A DNA stretch of 64,000 nt from Pisolithus tinctorius (lineage: Eukaryota; Basidiomycota; Agaricomycetes; Boletales; Pisolithaceae). A program made the position numbers and the translations under genes. Location: assembly GCA_024663395.1 (NCBI GenBank), contig JANFAH010000063.1, forward strand, positions 1 to 64,000. The letters run 5' to 3'. Shown here in pieces: positions 32,280 through 43,989 of this stretch (within the stretch, counting starts at the first letter, position 1; each line of letters starts with the position of its first letter). The notes under the pieces were generated by a model that was not told where the DNA came from, searched no databases, and worked only from the letters and a program-made list of their open reading frames with translations.

Positions 32280-33588
32280 GAGGTGGTTTGCCTCCATGGA
32301 ACCTGGAGTGCAGAAAAATCTAATGTTGGGGGAGGACTGTGATAGCAGGTGCTCCTAGTGCAAGTCATCATCAAGTTACACAGGAACAGACAAGCAAGTG
32401 ATGACTGGACAGGGAATGCTGGATAGAGCAAAGGTATTCAGCCAAAAGGACTCCTTGCACAAGTCCTCAATGAGTTATGCAAGAGTGGGAGGATGACTAA
32501 GCAAGACTGCTGACTAAGTGTGGATAAAGCTTCAGATAAAGGATGGAGGCTTCTGGATTGCTTCAGGGTTGTAGCTAAGTACATGGGGGTTTATGTATAT
32601 ACTGTGGGGGGAGCATAGCCTATGACAAACAAGGTACAAATGCTTGGTAAGTAAATGAGTAAGAACTGTAAGCAATGAGTAATCCTGATGAGTAAGCAAG
32701 AAATGAAAAGTAAGCAAGTGAAGAGGATTGGTAAGTTTGGCAATAAATGAGTCAAGGACAATCAAAATATCACAGAATGAGTCAAATATTGCCAGAAACT
32801 GAGTAAGTGCACTGATATCACATTAGGGGGTAGCAATGCAAGTAAGATCTTGGCAGAGACATCACTGGATCCAAAGATGGCATGACAGATGGACAGTGTT
32901 TCCAGATAGGGAAGTATTAATTCCAGGATTGAAGGGTATGAGTCAGGTGTCGAAGGGCTAGGGCATTGGGGGTCTGTGGGGCAACAGAAGCATAAGCAAC
33001 TGTGTCGCCCACCCATTCATCCTCTCACTGAAGTTAGCAAAAGCTTCATGAACAGGGCTCTGATGGAAGAGGAGGAGAAGGGGGACACCTTCTGCTGGAT
33101 CTTGCAGTAAGAAGGCAATATGCATGTCATACTTGTCATGAATGCAATCAGGGAGGGCAGAGAACAGTAGATTATGCTGCAGCTGTCACAATGTGGGGAG
33201 AATGATGGACAAGATTGGAATAAAGATGGTGCAGGGAGCAGGGAGGAATGATCCATATGCTCCATCAAGAGGGGAGACTGAAATGACCACATAAGACCTT
33301 TCTAATGATGTGGCAGACCTGAGGCAACCAAAGAATGTCCTTCTGGAAGTCATACTTACAAGGAGAACATGCTGACCAAGCTGCATGGGATGAGATGGGG
33401 CTGACAATGATGGGACAAACCAGGGGGCTTCAGGATGGAAGCTGGTGGGGATGCCTGGCAGATATACATGGCCACTGTCTCTGGCAAAGGAGACAAGTGA
33501 GATGATTGATGAAGAGGCAGCCATTTCTGATGGACTTAGCAAAATGAGCCTCTGATGGATGGAGTGCTGTAGAAATGCACATAGTGTA
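32280..33588 (-). mobile_element. Family A LTR fragment (A3), both ends truncated
   Basis: Matches LTR A1 from the TTTGCCTCCA..GAACCTGGAGTGCAG block to the AGTGCTGTAGAAATGCACA block. The TGTGAG end and the last ~250 bases are missing, and no TSD can be set. A 135-codon piece of the LTR-borne frame remains at 33186-33593. Confidence 0.75.
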
Positions 33589-34074
33589 GTCACACTTAGT
33601 CACAACACATGGGCAGCCTGTGTGCCAAAACAACAACACTTATATAGACCCTGAGATGGGCCTGCCTAAATAGATTAGCCAGTACACATGGACAGGCCCA
33701 AGGGACTAAAGTGAGAGCAACATATGTATGGGCCTGTAAGTGCATTACCACAACATATGGGAGGGCCCATGGTGGGTAAGAATGTTGAAACATTTAGATG
33801 GGCCCATGACCAATTAAGTATACTGAGCTGCTGTAAGACATGGACAGGCCTGTCCTGGTAGGTTACACCCCTGTCACAACATCAAGGTGGGCCCACCTAT
33901 CATGACATGGAGAGGGTCACAACATAAGGAGGGGCCTGTCTATGATTAGAATACAAAGTTGGCAACATATGGACAGGCCTGTCAATGGTAAGATGTACCT
34001 CTGTTGAAACATAAAGATGGGCCTGTCACTAGTATCATTTAATAGGGTCACAACATAAGGTCAGTGTCAAAGTT
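33589..34074. repeat. Dispersed satellite with GGACAGGCCTGTC palindrome (copy 2)
   Basis: About nine degenerate units of 45-60 bases, each with CATATGGACAGGCC(TGTC) or GATGGGCC(TGTC). It continues past LTR C3: CATAAGGTCAG before and GTCAGGCCCTTCAG after rejoin to one unit when one TSD copy is removed. Confidence 0.75.
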
Positions 34075-34911
34075 GGACAACACCCCTGGCTTCCTCTTAG
34101 GGCGGAGTTGGAGCGGGTTGGGCTGCGGAGTACAGTGGTCAAAGTCTGAAGCAAATCCAACCACTGGGTGGTGAGATATTCAACAAACAGTGAGTGGAGG
34201 GGTATGGAGGAAAGTTTTGGAGGCTGAGGTTGGAGTTGGAGTTGGAGGTCAGAGGTCAGAGGTTGGATGAGAGGGCGTTGGGTTCAGCTAGTGTGCTGCC
34301 CCCTTGCACGAGCTCAGCCCTCATATTTCAGAGGTGGAGTGGACTCAGAGGAAGTGGAGATGAAACTCTGGAGGGGACTGAGAGGGAGTCAAAGGTGGGG
34401 ACTTTATTTGATATTCATACTCATTACATCAGAGTACTATGTGGCCTTATATACAATGTAGGTCAAGGGCAGTGCAGTGTAGAATGTAAACCAATAAGTG
34501 TATAACAGGTTAGCAGTCCCTCTGACACAAGGGATAGAGGGTAGGGATCACAGGGACCTTAACTGAGACAAAGAAACTACTACAACGAGGAAGAGAGGGT
34601 AAACACCAAAGGAGCAGAAAAATGGAGAAAACTGACACAAGGGTGGAACCCTATCTAGAATGCAGGGCCACAAGTCTGACAGCCCACATGACCAACCTTA
34701 GGGTGGAGTTGAGTGGAGTTGGTCAGAACATGGTCAGGGGACCTCAGAGATCCATGGAGATGAGTCAGGAGGGTCAGAGGAGCGCAGGAACACGTCGGAG
34801 GAGGGTGGAGAAGCATGGGAATACATCGGAAGAGGGTGGAGAAGTGCAGGAACATGTCAGAGGAGGGCAGAGTAGGTGTTAGGGGCTTACATTGGTGTCA
34901 TGGTCATGACA
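34075..34911 (-). mobile_element. Solo LTR, family C (C3), TSD GTCAG
   Basis: 837 bp, ends TGTCAAAGTTGGAC and GTCATGACA, flanked by GTCAG at 34070-34074 and 34912-34916. Very close to C1 along its length. It is inserted in the GGCCTGTC satellite, whose unit is restored by removing it. Confidence 0.9.
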
Positions 34912-34935
34912 GTCAGGCCCTTCAGTAGTATTATT

Positions 34936-35272
34936 CACTGCAGGCATTCCACAATTTTTCATAACAGAACATGTTGAAAAAAATTGAAAGAAGAGATACA
35001 ATGTTATTTTGGATGTTTTCAAACAAAAGATGCAAAAATAATAATTTATTTTCTTTGCATGTCCCACACATAAACATTAATTGATGGGAATGACCATTAG
35101 CTTCTGGTCTAATGACAATTACTGTCAATTCATGTTTGCTGGTGGAGAGGGAAAAGAAAATGAAATATTACTTTTGGATTTTGTCTGTGAAAACATCCAT
35201 TATAACATGGTATCTCTTCCTTCAATTTTTTCAGCATGTTTGGTCAAGACAAATTGTGAAATGCTTGCAGTG
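34936..35272. mobile_element. AT-rich foldback element (MITE-like), TSD ATT
   Basis: 337 bp, ends CACTGCAGGCATT and AATGCTTGCAGTG, almost wholly an imperfect inverted repeat: arms of about 150 bases (34936-35084, 35120-35272) around a short spacer, perhaps three quarters identical by eye. ATT flanks both ends (34933-34935, 35273-35275). CACT[A/G] ends and a 3-bp duplication fit CACTA-like elements, to which Plavaka is related. No coding capacity. Confidence 0.7.
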
Positions 35273-35275
35273 ATT

Positions 35276-35344
35276 TATATCATTGCAACCATATGGACAG
35301 GCCTGTCCACAGTAAGATGTACCTCTGATGAAACATAAAGATGG
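35276..35344. repeat. GGCCTGTC satellite, left piece of copy 3
   Basis: Contains CATATGGACAGGCCTGTCC and GTAAGATGTACCTCTG, ending CATAAAGATGG at the LTR border. The unit continues at 38080 after the LTR. Confidence 0.7.
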
Positions 35345-38079
35345 TGTGAGTCAAAGTGTGGAAAGGTGGTGAAAACCAACCAAAACCAACACAAAAGACA
35401 AATGTAAAGTGAGTGGTGGTGTGCCTCTGTGGAACCTGGAGTGCAGAAACCTAAGAGGGGGGAACTTCAATGGCAGGTGCTCCTAGCACAAGTCAATGAC
35501 GAGTTACACAAGAGCAGATGGATGAATGATGACTGGATGAGGGATGCTGAACAGAGTGAAGGTGTTCAGCTGGAAGTACTTGGAGGAAATGGACTTCGAT
35601 AGAATATGCTCCTGGCGCAAGTCGATGACGAGTTGCGCAGGAGTGGATGGGTGACTAAGCAAACTTGCTGACTAAGTGTGGGGATAAAGCTTCAGATGAA
35701 TGATGGAGGCAGATAGAACCCTTCGTGGAGCCTCAACTACCAATGATGTCAAGTACAGGTTTACCCTTGGGTGACCAGGCTTCAAGACCGGGTGACAGGG
35801 GTTAAGTCCGAGTGGCCAAAGTCAAGGCCGAGAGACAGGGGCCAAGTCCGGTTGGACCGGAGTTGAGGCCGGAGGTCAGGGGCTAAGTCCAGAGGACCGG
35901 ACTTAAGGCCGGGAGTGCGGGAACAAGGCCAGTAGCATGGGAAACCGACCGGTGTTAGAGTGCACACAAGGGGAAGCCGGTCTGGGGTTGGATCTACCTC
36001 CCTTGGTCTCAGCTTATGTGCTGTACCCTTATGCAAGCCAGGGAGAGGTCTGGGACAGGGGCTGGGGATAGCTTAAGGCTTGGCCTTAGCTGTAGAGTAG
36101 TCTTGGGGTGTAGTACAGGAGTTGAGGGTAATACTTAATTGATATTCTGACTGGGGTGCTATGAAGTATGTACAGGGGTTAAATACATGAGGCTGGTCCG
36201 GGATAATGAACATAGAGCTGGACTTGTGAATAAGCTATTAGTGAGATGATTAGCAAGATGAGGATAGCCACAGTGGCTATGCAGAGGCTAATAGCCAAAG
36301 TCTGGGTGACTGGCATAACCGGGGTCAGACACAGGATATGTACAGTAAGCAGAGTTAGACAAAAGGACAAGACTAAATATAGCACAAACAAATGAAAACA
36401 GACCAGAGTTATGTCCGGGTGACCCGGACATAGACCTGGGAGGACCGGGGTGGAGCAGCACAAGGCTGGGAGACCGAAATGGACCGGAGATAGGGGTAAA
36501 AGACCGGACTTAAGTTATTTAGACCAGAGTTGGGTTTCCTAGGGCTGGAGTTGAGTTCTCTAGGCCAGAGTTAGGTTTTCCAGTCTGGACTAGGACCGGA
36601 CTTGACCAGAGTTAGGGGCTAGGGGTCCGGACTGGACTGGGAATGAGTCCAAGAGTCATGGATATGACAAATGATATGAATGGAGACAGATAGACTCTTC
36701 CAAATGAGCCTCAACTGTCAACAATGAGTTATGCACTGAAGAACTGTCTGACTGCTGAGTGAATGGCTTCTGAATTGCTTCTTGGGTAGCTAAGTACATG
36801 GGGGTTTATATACTATGGGGGGAGCACAGCTTGTGACAAACAAGGCACAAACACTTGGTAAGTAATGAGTAAGGACTGAGTAATCATGATGAGTAAGTGA
36901 GAAACGAAAAGTAAGCAAGCAAAGAGGATTGGTAAGTATTGGCAATGAACGAGTCAAGGATAGTCAAAATATCACAGAATGAGTCAAACAGAGTCAGAAA
37001 CTGAGTAAGTGCACTGATATCATATTAGGGGGTGGCGATGCAAGTCAGATCTTGGCGGAGACATCTCTAGATCCAAAGATGGCATGACAGATGGACAGTG
37101 TTTCCAGATAGGGAAGGATTAATTCCAGAATTGAAGGGCACGAGTCAGGCGTCAAAGGGGGCTAGGGCATTGGGGGTCTGTGGGGCAATGGGAGGCATAT
37201 GCGATCGTGTCTCCCACCCTTTCATCCTCTCAGTGAAGTTAACAAAAACTTCATGAATGGGGTTCTGATGGAGGAGGAGAAGGGGGGATGTCTTCTGCTG
37301 GATCTTGCAGTAGGAAGGCAAGATGCACATCATACTCGTCATGAATGTGATCAGGGAGGCTGGAGGACAGTAGACTATGCTGCAGCTGTCACAATGTGGG
37401 AAGAATGACAGACGAGATTGGAATAAAGACGGTGCAGGGAGCAGGGAGGAATGATCCATATGCTTCATCAAGAGGGGAGACTGAAACAACCACATAAGAC
37501 CTTTCTAACCGAGTGACAGACCTGAGGCAACCAAAGAATGTCCTTCTGGAAGTCATACTGACAAGGAGAACATGCTGACCAAGCTGCATGGGATGAGATG
37601 GGGCTGACAATGATGGGACAAACCAGGGGGCTTCAGGATGGAAGCTGGTGGGGATGATCAATGAAGAGGTGGCCATGATTGATGGACTTAGTGAAATGAG
37701 TGTCTGATGGATGGAGTGCTGTAGAAATGTGTAGGGTGCGAGGATCCTATCCAAATTTGGAAGGAAGAATTGTGGGGCTGAGCACTTTAAGCAAGTGTGG
37801 GAATGGAGTTGATATCTTTGGAAATGGCAGAGATATGATGAACACCGGAATGCCATACACAGGCACTAAAAACTTTTAATGCGTGCTTAACTTGCTTCCT
37901 CTTTTCTCTCTAGCACTGACGACTCGTTCTTGTGCAAAGGATGACTGTTAATGTCCAACAGTCTTGCTACGCATGAGGCCTTTAGTCTTCATCTGCATGC
38001 ATGGGCATTGTGCACAACTCATCAACGAGTTAGGCAGAGTCAGCTGTAACCATGTCCACAACACCTTTGGTGTGTGACA
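35345..38079 (-). mobile_element. Family A LTR (A4) containing LTR D1, TSD ATGG/ACGG
   Basis: Ends TGTGAGTCAAAG and GGTGTGTGACA. Flanks are ATGG (35341-35344) and ACGG (38080-38083), one CpG transition apart; removing the element restores the satellite phrase AAAGATGGGCCTGTC. Without the 923-bp D1 insert the LTR is about 1.8 kb. Its region 36.79-37.88 kb is nearly identical, inverted, to 39.88-41.06 kb. A deletion of about 50 bases near 37658 damages the LTR-borne frame. Confidence 0.78.
35747..36669. mobile_element. Solo LTR, family D (D1), TSD AATGA
   Basis: 923 bp, ends TGTCAAGTACAGG and GGATATGACA, flanked by AATGA at 35742-35746 and 36670-36674. Rich in ACCGG and GGACCGGA-type phrases. 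A partial relative starts at 43990. The TGTCAAG...ATGACA ends resemble C0. Confidence 0.85.
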
Positions 38080-38083
38080 ACGG

Positions 38084-38271
38084 GCCTGTCAGTAATCTCA
38101 TGTATAACATATGGACAGGCCCTTCAGTAGTATGATTTATATTGTCACCACATATGGGTGGGCCTGGCCCCAGTAAGATGTACCCTGTCAAAACATAAAG
38201 ATGGGCCTATCACTAGTATCATTCAATAGAGTCACAACATATGGATGGGCCCTTCAGTAGTACTAGCTATG
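38084..38271. repeat. GGCCTGTC satellite, right piece of copy 3
   Basis: Four units (GGGCCTGTCAGTAATC, CATATGGACAGGCCC, GGGTGGGCCTGGCCC, GATGGGCCTATC) up to the truncated LTR at 38272. Confidence 0.7.
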
Positions 38272-39275
38272 ATGTCCCCCCTTCTCCTCCTCCTCTGTCA
38301 GAGCCCCATTCATGAAGCTTTTGTTAACTTTGCTGAGAGGATGAAAGGGTGGGAGATGCTCCCATTGCCCCACAGACCCCCAATGCCCTAGCCCCCTTTG
38401 ATGCCTGACTCATGCCCTTCAATTCTGGAATTAATATTTCCCTATCTGGAAACACTGCCCATCTGTCATCCATCTTTGGATCTAGAGATGTCTCCGCTGA
38501 GATCTGACTTGCATTGCCACTTCCTGATGTGATATCAGTGTGCTTACTCAGTTTCTGACTCTATTTGACTCATTCTGTGATGTTTTGACTATCCTTGACT
38601 CATTCATTGCCAATACTTACCAATCTGCTTTGCTTGCTTACTTTTCCTTTCTCACTTACTCATCATGCTTACCCAGTCCTTACTCATTACTTTCCAAGTG
38701 TTTGTGCCTTGTTTGTCACAAGCTGTGCTCCCCCCACAGTATATAAACCCCCATGTACTTAGGTACACCCCAAGTGAACCAGAAGCCATTCACTCAGCAG
38801 TCAGTTCAGTGCATAACTTGTCATTGACAGTTGGGGCTCATTCAGAAGAGTCTATCTGTCTTCATTCATATCATTGGTAGTTGAGGCTCTATGAAGGGGT
38901 CTATCTACCTCCATCATTTATCTGAAGCTTTCTCCACTCTTAGTCAGCAGTCTTGCTTAGTCATCCCTCCAGTCCTGCATAACTCATCATTGACTTGCAC
39001 CAGGAGCACATTTTATTGAGGTCCATGATCCCAGAAGTCCTTTCGGCTGAACACCTTCACTCTGTTCAGCATCCCCCATCCAATCATCACTTGCTCATCT
39101 TCTCCTGCATAACTTGTCGTCAACTTGCACTAGGAGCACTCCACTTGAAGTCCCTCCCCCCACATCAGGTTTCTCTGCCCTCCAGGTTCTGCAGAGGTAA
39201 ACCACCACTTGCTCATATTTGTCTTTGGTGTTGGTTTTGTTTGGTTTATACCAGCTTTCCACACTTTGACTCACA
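38272..39275 (+). mobile_element. Family A LTR fragment (A5), plus sense, 5' truncated
   Basis: Starts inside the LTR at CCCCCCTTCTCC and runs through the TATA block (TATATAAACCCCCATGTAC near 38740) to the end CACTTTGACTCACA. What follows (CCAGGGACCAGCAGG) resembles what follows A6. Confidence 0.75.
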
Positions 39276-39882
39276 CCAGGGACCAGCAGGTCATAAGACT
39301 GGCTCAATGAAGGCCTAGGGATGTCAGTAGGAGGTGAGCCTGGGTGTTGAGTCTGGTTTAGGGGTGTCTGGAGCTGGTTGGAAGTGGGTTATCCAGTGGT
39401 GAGAAGCACAAAGGCCAGAAGGGCCATTGGAGGACTGGTTCAGGGGGTCTGGAGACCAGGTGCAGCCTAGGGGTTGTCCAGCCAAAAGGCTGACAACAGG
39501 AGGCCAAGACCAGTGAGACCAGTGAACACAATCACTGAGGCCAAGGACCACCGAGACAGTGAGACCAGAGTACCAACACAATGTCAGGGGCTGGGAGCAA
39601 CCCAGGGCAGGTGGTTTGGGAGTGTTTCGGTATGCAAGGACTGGACCAAGGAACAGGGACCAGTGTGCAGGGACCAAGTGGTGTTGTGCTGAGGGCACCA
39701 GAGAGGTAGTGGACAGAGGTTTGGAAAAGTGTAGGTCACTAGTGAGGTCCCTTATCCCCCTCTTAGGGTAGACTTCCCAAGTCTACAGGGGTACAAGGTG
39801 TGGGCTAGGAACACTGAGGGGAGTACTGGATGGGATAGTAGGAGTCCTACCACCAGAGCTGTGAATCCAAGTACTGAAAACA
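39276..39882. other. Purine-rich low-complexity sequence after A5, no gene recognised
   Basis: Rich in GACCAG, CCAGTGAGACC and GGTCTGG phrases, similar in style to 41.57-43.99 kb and to LTR D1. It could be internal or LTR sequence of a retroelement. Open frames on both strands are repetitive and unlike any protein I know. Confidence 0.4.
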
Positions 39883-41568
39883 TGCTAAAGAGAAAAGAGG
39901 AAGCAAGTTAAGCACACATTAAAGGTTTTTAGTGCCCATGTACGGCATTCCGGTTTTCATCATATCTCCACTGTTTCCAAAGATATTGATTCGGTTCGCA
40001 CACTCGCTTAAAGTGCTCAGCCCCACGATTCTTCCTTCCAAATTTGGAGAGGATCCTCGCACCCTACACATTTCTACAGCACTCCATCCATCAGACACTC
40101 ATTTCGCTAAGTCCATCAATCATGGCCACCTCTTCGTTGATCATCTTGCTTGTCTTGTTTGCCAGAGACAATGGCTATGTATATCTGCCAGGTGTTCCCA
40201 CCAGCTTCCATCCTGAAGCCCCCTGGTTCATCCTGTCATTGTCAGCCCTGTCCCATCCCATGCAGCTTGGTCAGCGTGTTCTCCTTGTCAGTATGACTTC
40301 CAGAAGGATGTTCTTTGGTCGCCTCAGGTCTGTCACTCGGTTAGAAAGGTCTTATGTGGTTGTTTCAGTCTCCCCTCTTGATGAAGCATATGGATCATTC
40401 CTCCCTGCTCCCTGCACCGTCTTTATTCCAATCTCGTCTGTCATTCTTCCCACATTGTGACAGCTGCAGCATAGTCTACTGTCCTCCAGCCTCCCTGATC
40501 ACATTCATGACGAGTATGATGTGCATCTTGCCTTCCTACTGCAAGATCCAGCAGAAGACATCCCCCCTTCTCCTCCTCCATCAGAACCCCATTCATGAAG
40601 TTTTTGTTAACTTCACTGAGAGGATGAAAGGGTGGGAGACACGATCGCATATGCCTCCCATTGCCCCACAGACCCCCAATGCCCTAGCCCCCTTTGACGC
40701 CTGACTCGTGCCCTTCAATTCTGGAATTAATCCTTCCCTATCTGGAAACACTGTCCATCTGTCATGCCATCTTTGGATCTAGAGATGTCTCCGCCAAGAT
40801 CTGACTTGCATCGCCACCCCCTAATATGATATCAGTGCACTTACTCAGTTTCTGACTCTGTTTGACTCATTCTGTGATATTTTGACTATCCTTGACTCGT
40901 TCATTGCCAATACTTACCAATCCTCTTTGCTTGCTTACTTTTCGTTTCTCACTTACTCATCATGATTACTCAGTCCTTACTCATTACTTACCAAGTGTTT
41001 GTGCCTTGTTTGTCACAAGCTGTGCTCCCCCCATAGTATATAAACCCCCATGTACTTAGCTACAAAGAAGCAATTCAGAATCAGTCCAGCAGTCAGTTCA
41101 GTGCCTATCTTGTCGTTGACAGTTGAGGCTCCACGAAGGGGTCTATCTGTCATCATTCGTATACTTGGTAGTTGAGGCTCATTCAGAAGAGTCTATCTAC
41201 CTCCATCATTCATCTGCAGTCCACTCCACACCTAATCAGCAAGTCTTGCTTAGCCATCCTCCCACTCCTGCATAACTCATCATCGACTTGTGCAAGGAGC
41301 ATATTCTATTGAAATCCATTACTCCCAAGTCCTTTTGGCTGAACACCCCTGCTCTGTTCAGCATCCCCTTCTCATTCAGCATTCATTCATCCTCTCCTGT
41401 GTAACTTGTCATCAACTTGCACCAGGAACCCTCTACTTGAAGTCCCCCCCACACATTTAGGTTTCTCTGCACTCCAGGTTCCATGGAGGCAAACCACCAC
41501 TCGCACATTATTTGTCTTTGGTGTTGGATTTGTTTGGTTTATACCAGCTTTCCACACTTTGACTCACA
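39883..41568 (+). mobile_element. Family A LTR (A6), plus sense, first ~190 bases missing; arm of large inverted repeat
   Basis: Starts at CTAAAGAGAAAAGAGGAAGC and ends TTTGACTCACA at 41568. It carries the LTR-borne frame on the plus strand: frame A from ATG 39932 (MPMYGIPVF), frame B 40044-40460 and 40354 onward, with the family frameshift. Over about 1.1 kb it is almost the exact reverse complement of A4. The TATA block lies near 41035. Confidence 0.78.
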
Positions 41569-41680
41569 CCAGCAGGCCAAAAGACAACTGGTAAGACTGG
41601 AGTCAGGAGAGTGGGTAGGACCAGAGTTCCAGAGTCAATGGTGGGGTGAGAGTGGCAATGGTTAGGGGGAAGTTGAGGGG

Positions 41681-41960
41681 TTAGCTAGTACCCAAAGGGG
41701 CCTCATGAACATACAAGTTCCAGGGTGAGTGGGTGAGCTGGGAGACAGACCAGCAGAGTTGGGGGTTTGTCAGATGGGCCAAAGCCCAGAGTGTCTTGCA
41801 AGCAAATTCATGCTCCAAGGCAGGGTTGATGTCAGGGGGGTTAGCAAACTTTCGTATTAGGCAGGTATAGGTGACTGCACTACACTCAGCCACCAACAGG
41901 TGCCTATTGAGTGGGCTAGTCAGTTCCCTACAACCTAGGTACTTCAGTTCCTAACAGGTT
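41681..41960 (-). pseudogene. Unidentified protein fragment
   Basis: Minus-strand frame reading AECSAVTYTCLIRKFANPPD, then ALEHEFACKTLWALAHLTNP, with YLGC-REL just upstream after a frame break. Composition is that of a real globular protein, unlike the repeats around it, but I cannot name the family. No start, no introns and no conserved catalytic motif are visible. It is bounded by repetitive DNA on both sides. Confidence 0.35.
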
Positions 41961-42510
41961 GACAAGGCCAGTTGAAACAGGGGGTCGGAGACCAAGAGAG
42001 AACCAAGGCTGGGTCTGCTAAGGACTGGAAAGAGGTGCTAGGTCAAGACCATAGCACTGGGGTAGAGGACAGGGGTAGTTCCAGGAGGAGGGAGAGGCCC
42101 AAAGGCCAAATGAGTGACAGGGGAGTAGCATAGAGCTACCCAAAGGGTATCAGAGGCTGAGGGAGGCCGGAGATGGGAGACCGGCCAAAAGGAATGAGTC
42201 CAGAGTGAGGAAGACTGGTCAGGGGTCATGAGGAAGTGTGGAGATGAAACACTGGAAAAGAGAAAGAAGGCTGGAGTCAGCAAGACTGGTCAGGGGCTAT
42301 AAGGAAGTCCAGAAATGACAGGTCAGACAAAGGTTGACAAGGCCTGACAAGGGGGGAAAGACCGGTCATAAGGGAGTCTAGCTAGAGGTGGAAAAACTGG
42401 ACACAAGTAGGAGGACTGGAGTTAGCAAGTCCAGTCCAGGGCTGAAAAGCCAGGTGAGGCTGAGGGACTGGCAGGACGAGCCAGGATTGCTAAGGAACCA
42501 GAGTGGTGCA

Positions 42511-42690
42511 CTAATTGATTTGTCTCTACTGAGACCACCAGTTTGGCTTCTGGTGTACCAGAGTACCAACTTGTTGACCCAGTTAGGATCCTGGGGTAGA
42601 CTCTAATTGTTTTGTCTCAACTGAGACCACCAGTTTTGGCTTCTGGAGTACAGAGCTACCAACTTGTTAACCCAGTTAGGATCCCAGGAT
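42511..42690. repeat. Two-copy direct repeat of about 90 bp
   Basis: CTAATTG[A/T]TTTGTCTC(T/A)ACTGAGACC through CCCAGTTAGGATCC occurs at 42511 and again at 42603 with few differences. It includes the small palindrome GTCTC..GAGAC. Confidence 0.7.
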
Positions 42691-43989
42691 GGACAGAGGA
42701 CAGGGAAGGGACTGGAAATGAGGTCAGGGACTGGGATAGGGGCTGGAGGACCAGCAGACCAGTCCTAGACCGAAAATCAGGGGCCAGGAGCAAGTCTGAA
42801 GGGCTAGCATGCCCAGGGGGTGCCTCCAAGTGGAAAGAGAGGCTGGAAGGGAGGTCAGGGACCAGGCTAAGGGCCAGGGGGCTGGCAGACCAGTCCTAGA
42901 CCGAAGTGGAGGTGTCATGCACTAGCTGGGACCACACAAACCAAGGGCCAGGAGCAAGTCTGAAGGACAAGTGCTCTTCCCAAGGCTGAGGAGGTTAGTG
43001 CAGGACCAGGACAAGGGACAGGAGACCCAGGAGGGGTCTATGAGGAACAGGATGGTCTGAGGAAAGCCAGGACTGGTCTAAGACCCAGTAACAGGTCCAG
43101 ACAAGTCCGGGTGAGGTGGCTGAATCAAACCAGGGCTGGGAGGGCCAGTAACGAAGGGCAGGAGGCTGAGAGAAGTGGCAAACTGGCTTCAGACAAGTCT
43201 GGGTGAGTGTGGACAAGCCAACCCAGGGCTGGACAGGCCAGTGACAGACAGTCCAGAGACCAGAAAGGGGGTCCAGGGCTCCAAGGCCAGTGTAGCAAAG
43301 GCTGAGAGTGGAGACTGGACCCAAAAACTGCTGAAGCTGAGTGCTGATGGGGAACAGGGAAGGTATTGAGGGCTGGGACTGGCTAAGTCCAGGCCTGGGA
43401 GCTGCACCAAAGGTGTGCAAAGGTCCAGAGACCAATATCAGTAGGTCAGGAGGTCAAATGAGTGATGCAATCCCAGTGTCCAGTACAGTAGAACTGGACC
43501 AAGACAGCTGGGCTAGAGTGCTGGGATGACTGAGGTGACCAGCCTGAGGTCAGAGATAGCTCAGGGGAGCTAACAGAAGTAAGGCTGGTTGTTGAGGCTA
43601 GCTCAGGGGCAAGTCCAGAGAGTAATTCTGACTTGGAAGTGGGCTCAGGTGTGAACCCAGGTTGGTGGTGAGTCCAGATGGTGAGTCTGACTCAGGGGTT
43701 GACATGGCCAGTCTGGAGTCAGGAAGGAATGAGTGACAGGCAGGGGTTAGGAGTGAGGCAATGGATGCATTAAGTTTTGACCACTAAGGACATAGTGTCA
43801 GGGGTAATGCAACCCGGGGGTGTGCAGAGTGCCAAGGGGCACAGGTTACCTCTCTGCTTCAGCAGAGATCTCCAGGTTGGGCTCCAGAGTCAGATGAGAG
43901 GTAGCCTGATGAGTTCCTCATGGGTAGGGGCTCTAGAGCAGGACCTAGACATGATGCAATGACTTGCACAAGTGTCAGTCAGAATATAC

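Larger units (their letters stand above)
41569..43989. other. Long low-complexity region, GACCAG/CCAGTCC-rich, mostly uninterpreted
   Basis: 2.4 kb after A6. It contains one protein-like minus-strand stretch (41681-41960) and a ~90 bp direct duplication (42511-42690). Another repeated phrase is CAGACCAGTCCTAGACCGAA with GGGCCAGGAGCAAGTCTGAAGG (near 42750 and 42890). The remaining open frames are repetitive. It may be internal or LTR sequence of a large retroelement. Confidence 0.4.

Noticed and set aside
41950..43980. Numerous 60-146-codon ORFs on both strands
   Set aside because: Low-complexity GACCAG/CTGGTC sequence gives open frames in several phases; no domain or consistent frame is seen.
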